From the NCBI RefSeq assembly GCF_002115755.1, contig NZ_JFKA01000004.1, positions 186,001 to 250,000 on the forward strand: DNA of 64,000 nt. Reading direction: 5' to 3'. Position 1 is the first letter of the stretch. Every line of letters begins with the position of its first letter. The notes under the pieces are model-generated. The model searched no databases. It was not told the DNA's origin and saw only the letters and a program-made list of their open reading frames with translations. The stretch is from Thalassospira mesophila. Lineage in GTDB: Bacteria > Pseudomonadota > Alphaproteobacteria > Rhodospirillales > Thalassospiraceae. Of this stretch, positions 63,517-64,000 are shown one piece after another. Made by a program: the position numbers and the translations under genes.

Positions 63517-64000
63517 TTACATGGCGCTGGCGGAACGCGATGCCTGATCATAAACACCCGATATCGCGCGCAGGGTTTTGGCCACATCGCCGACTTCGTC
63601 GTGATTAACGCCCAGCCGTTCAAAGGTTTCGATCAGGCAGGCTTCGCGGACTTCACGATAGCGCTGGCACAGATCGCGCCCTTCTTTCGACGTGCCATAA
63701 TGCACTTCCTTGCCCCGTTTGATGCCATCAACAAACCCCAGCTTACGCAGTTTCTTCAACGCGTAATTCACCAGATGGCTGTCTTCAACATTCAAAACGA
63801 AACACACTTCCGACAGGCTTTTTTCACGCTCGCGCGAATTAACATTATGCAGAACCAGAATATCAAGGATCGACAGGTCCGGCACCCCGGCGGCGCGCAT
63901 GCATCGCACAACCCAACGGTTAAAGGCATTACCAGACAGGATCAGGGCAAATTCCAGTTCGGATAATTCCGCTGCCCGCTCGGACACCAGATGCGAAGAT
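63517..64000 (-). CDS. MarR-like winged-helix regulator (start beyond the window)
   Basis: At least 161 codons of a winged-helix DNA-binding protein: ELSELEFALILSGNAFNRWVVRC, then LSILDILVLHNV, SLSEVCFVLNVEDSHLVNYALKKL and a wing KRGKEVHYGTSKEG. It resembles the predicted MarR-family group found next to TRAP and oxidoreductase genes in alphaproteobacteria. A GTG at 63987 could be the start, but the frame stays open to the window edge and relatives usually have more residues here. Its position just upstream of dctP suggests that it controls the 5-oxoproline operon. Confidence 0.82.
   Translation of the reverse strand, partial: SSHLVSERAAELSELEFALILSGNAFNRWVVRCMRAAGVPDLSILDILVLHNVNSREREKSLSEVCFVLNVEDSHLVNYALKKLRKLGFVDGIKRGKEVHYGTSKEGRDLCQRYREVREACLIETFERLGVNHDEVGDVAKTLRAISGVYDQASRSASAM

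Overview
The window looks like chromosome of a free-living marine-type alphaproteobacterium of the Rhodospirillales. Thalassospira or a close relative is my best guess, inferred from gene content (DUF2336, DUF6969 and RHH_4 families, TRAP transporters, a FecIRA receptor system, betC with its LysR regulator) and overall protein style; no marker gene was compared. Base composition is moderately GC-rich, except for one clearly AT-rich gene at 54.8-56.3 kb.

Layout. 0-6 kb is housekeeping: the start of ppdK, glyS-glyQ, a TrmN6-like methyltransferase and ispB. 6.0-6.5 kb holds two identical tRNA-Pro(CGG) genes, each with its own terminator. 6.6-13.7 kb carries DUF2336, a c-type cytochrome, MITE copy 1, DUF6969, an exported SUMF1-type protein, an orphan TAXI binding protein and a PAS-REC-Hpt protein. 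13.8-19.3 kb has an atypical asparagine synthase, an epimerase, a ribbon-helix-helix protein, a phosphoesterase and queG. 19.4-23.9 kb is a FecI-FecR-TonB receptor locus with two Fur boxes. 24.1-27.5 kb is a queuosine operon (yhhQ, queA, tgt, queF). 27.7-33 kb holds a Pit phosphate transporter and a large AsmA protein.

33.3-42 kb is an accessory stretch showing decay: yefM-yoeB, an SDR gene split by MITE copy 2 beside its HxlR regulator, a HAD phosphatase, a ureohydrolase frameshifted in a 7-C run, a DMT exporter/LysR pair, an LpxR-type lipid A deacylase, and a truncated CMD gene fused to a MerR-type promoter. 42.2-45.9 kb is a small envelope-polysaccharide group: an Ala-rich 15-residue-repeat secreted protein, a TPR-like protein and an O-antigen ligase. 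46-51 kb has a D-lactate/glycolate-type FAD oxidase, betC with its LysR regulator, and an AIM24 protein. 51.3-54.5 kb has a LivH-type permease with a lipoprotein-like front half and a membrane-anchored FMN glutamate-synthase-like enzyme. 54.8-56.3 kb is an orphan DndB/DGQHR protein. 56.5-64 kb is a probable 5-oxoproline uptake and hydrolysis operon: MarR-like regulator, DctP, DctQ, DctM and 5-oxoprolinase.

The points most worth follow-up are: the ~264-bp TA-flanked MITE, whose internal hairpin shows a compensatory base change between the two copies and whose clean removal restores the SDR reading frame; the orphan DndB-like gene; the lipobox-LivH fusion; and the 15-residue-repeat secreted protein. 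No complete new defence system, CRISPR array, rRNA or prophage was seen. All family names come from reading the sequence without any database search.
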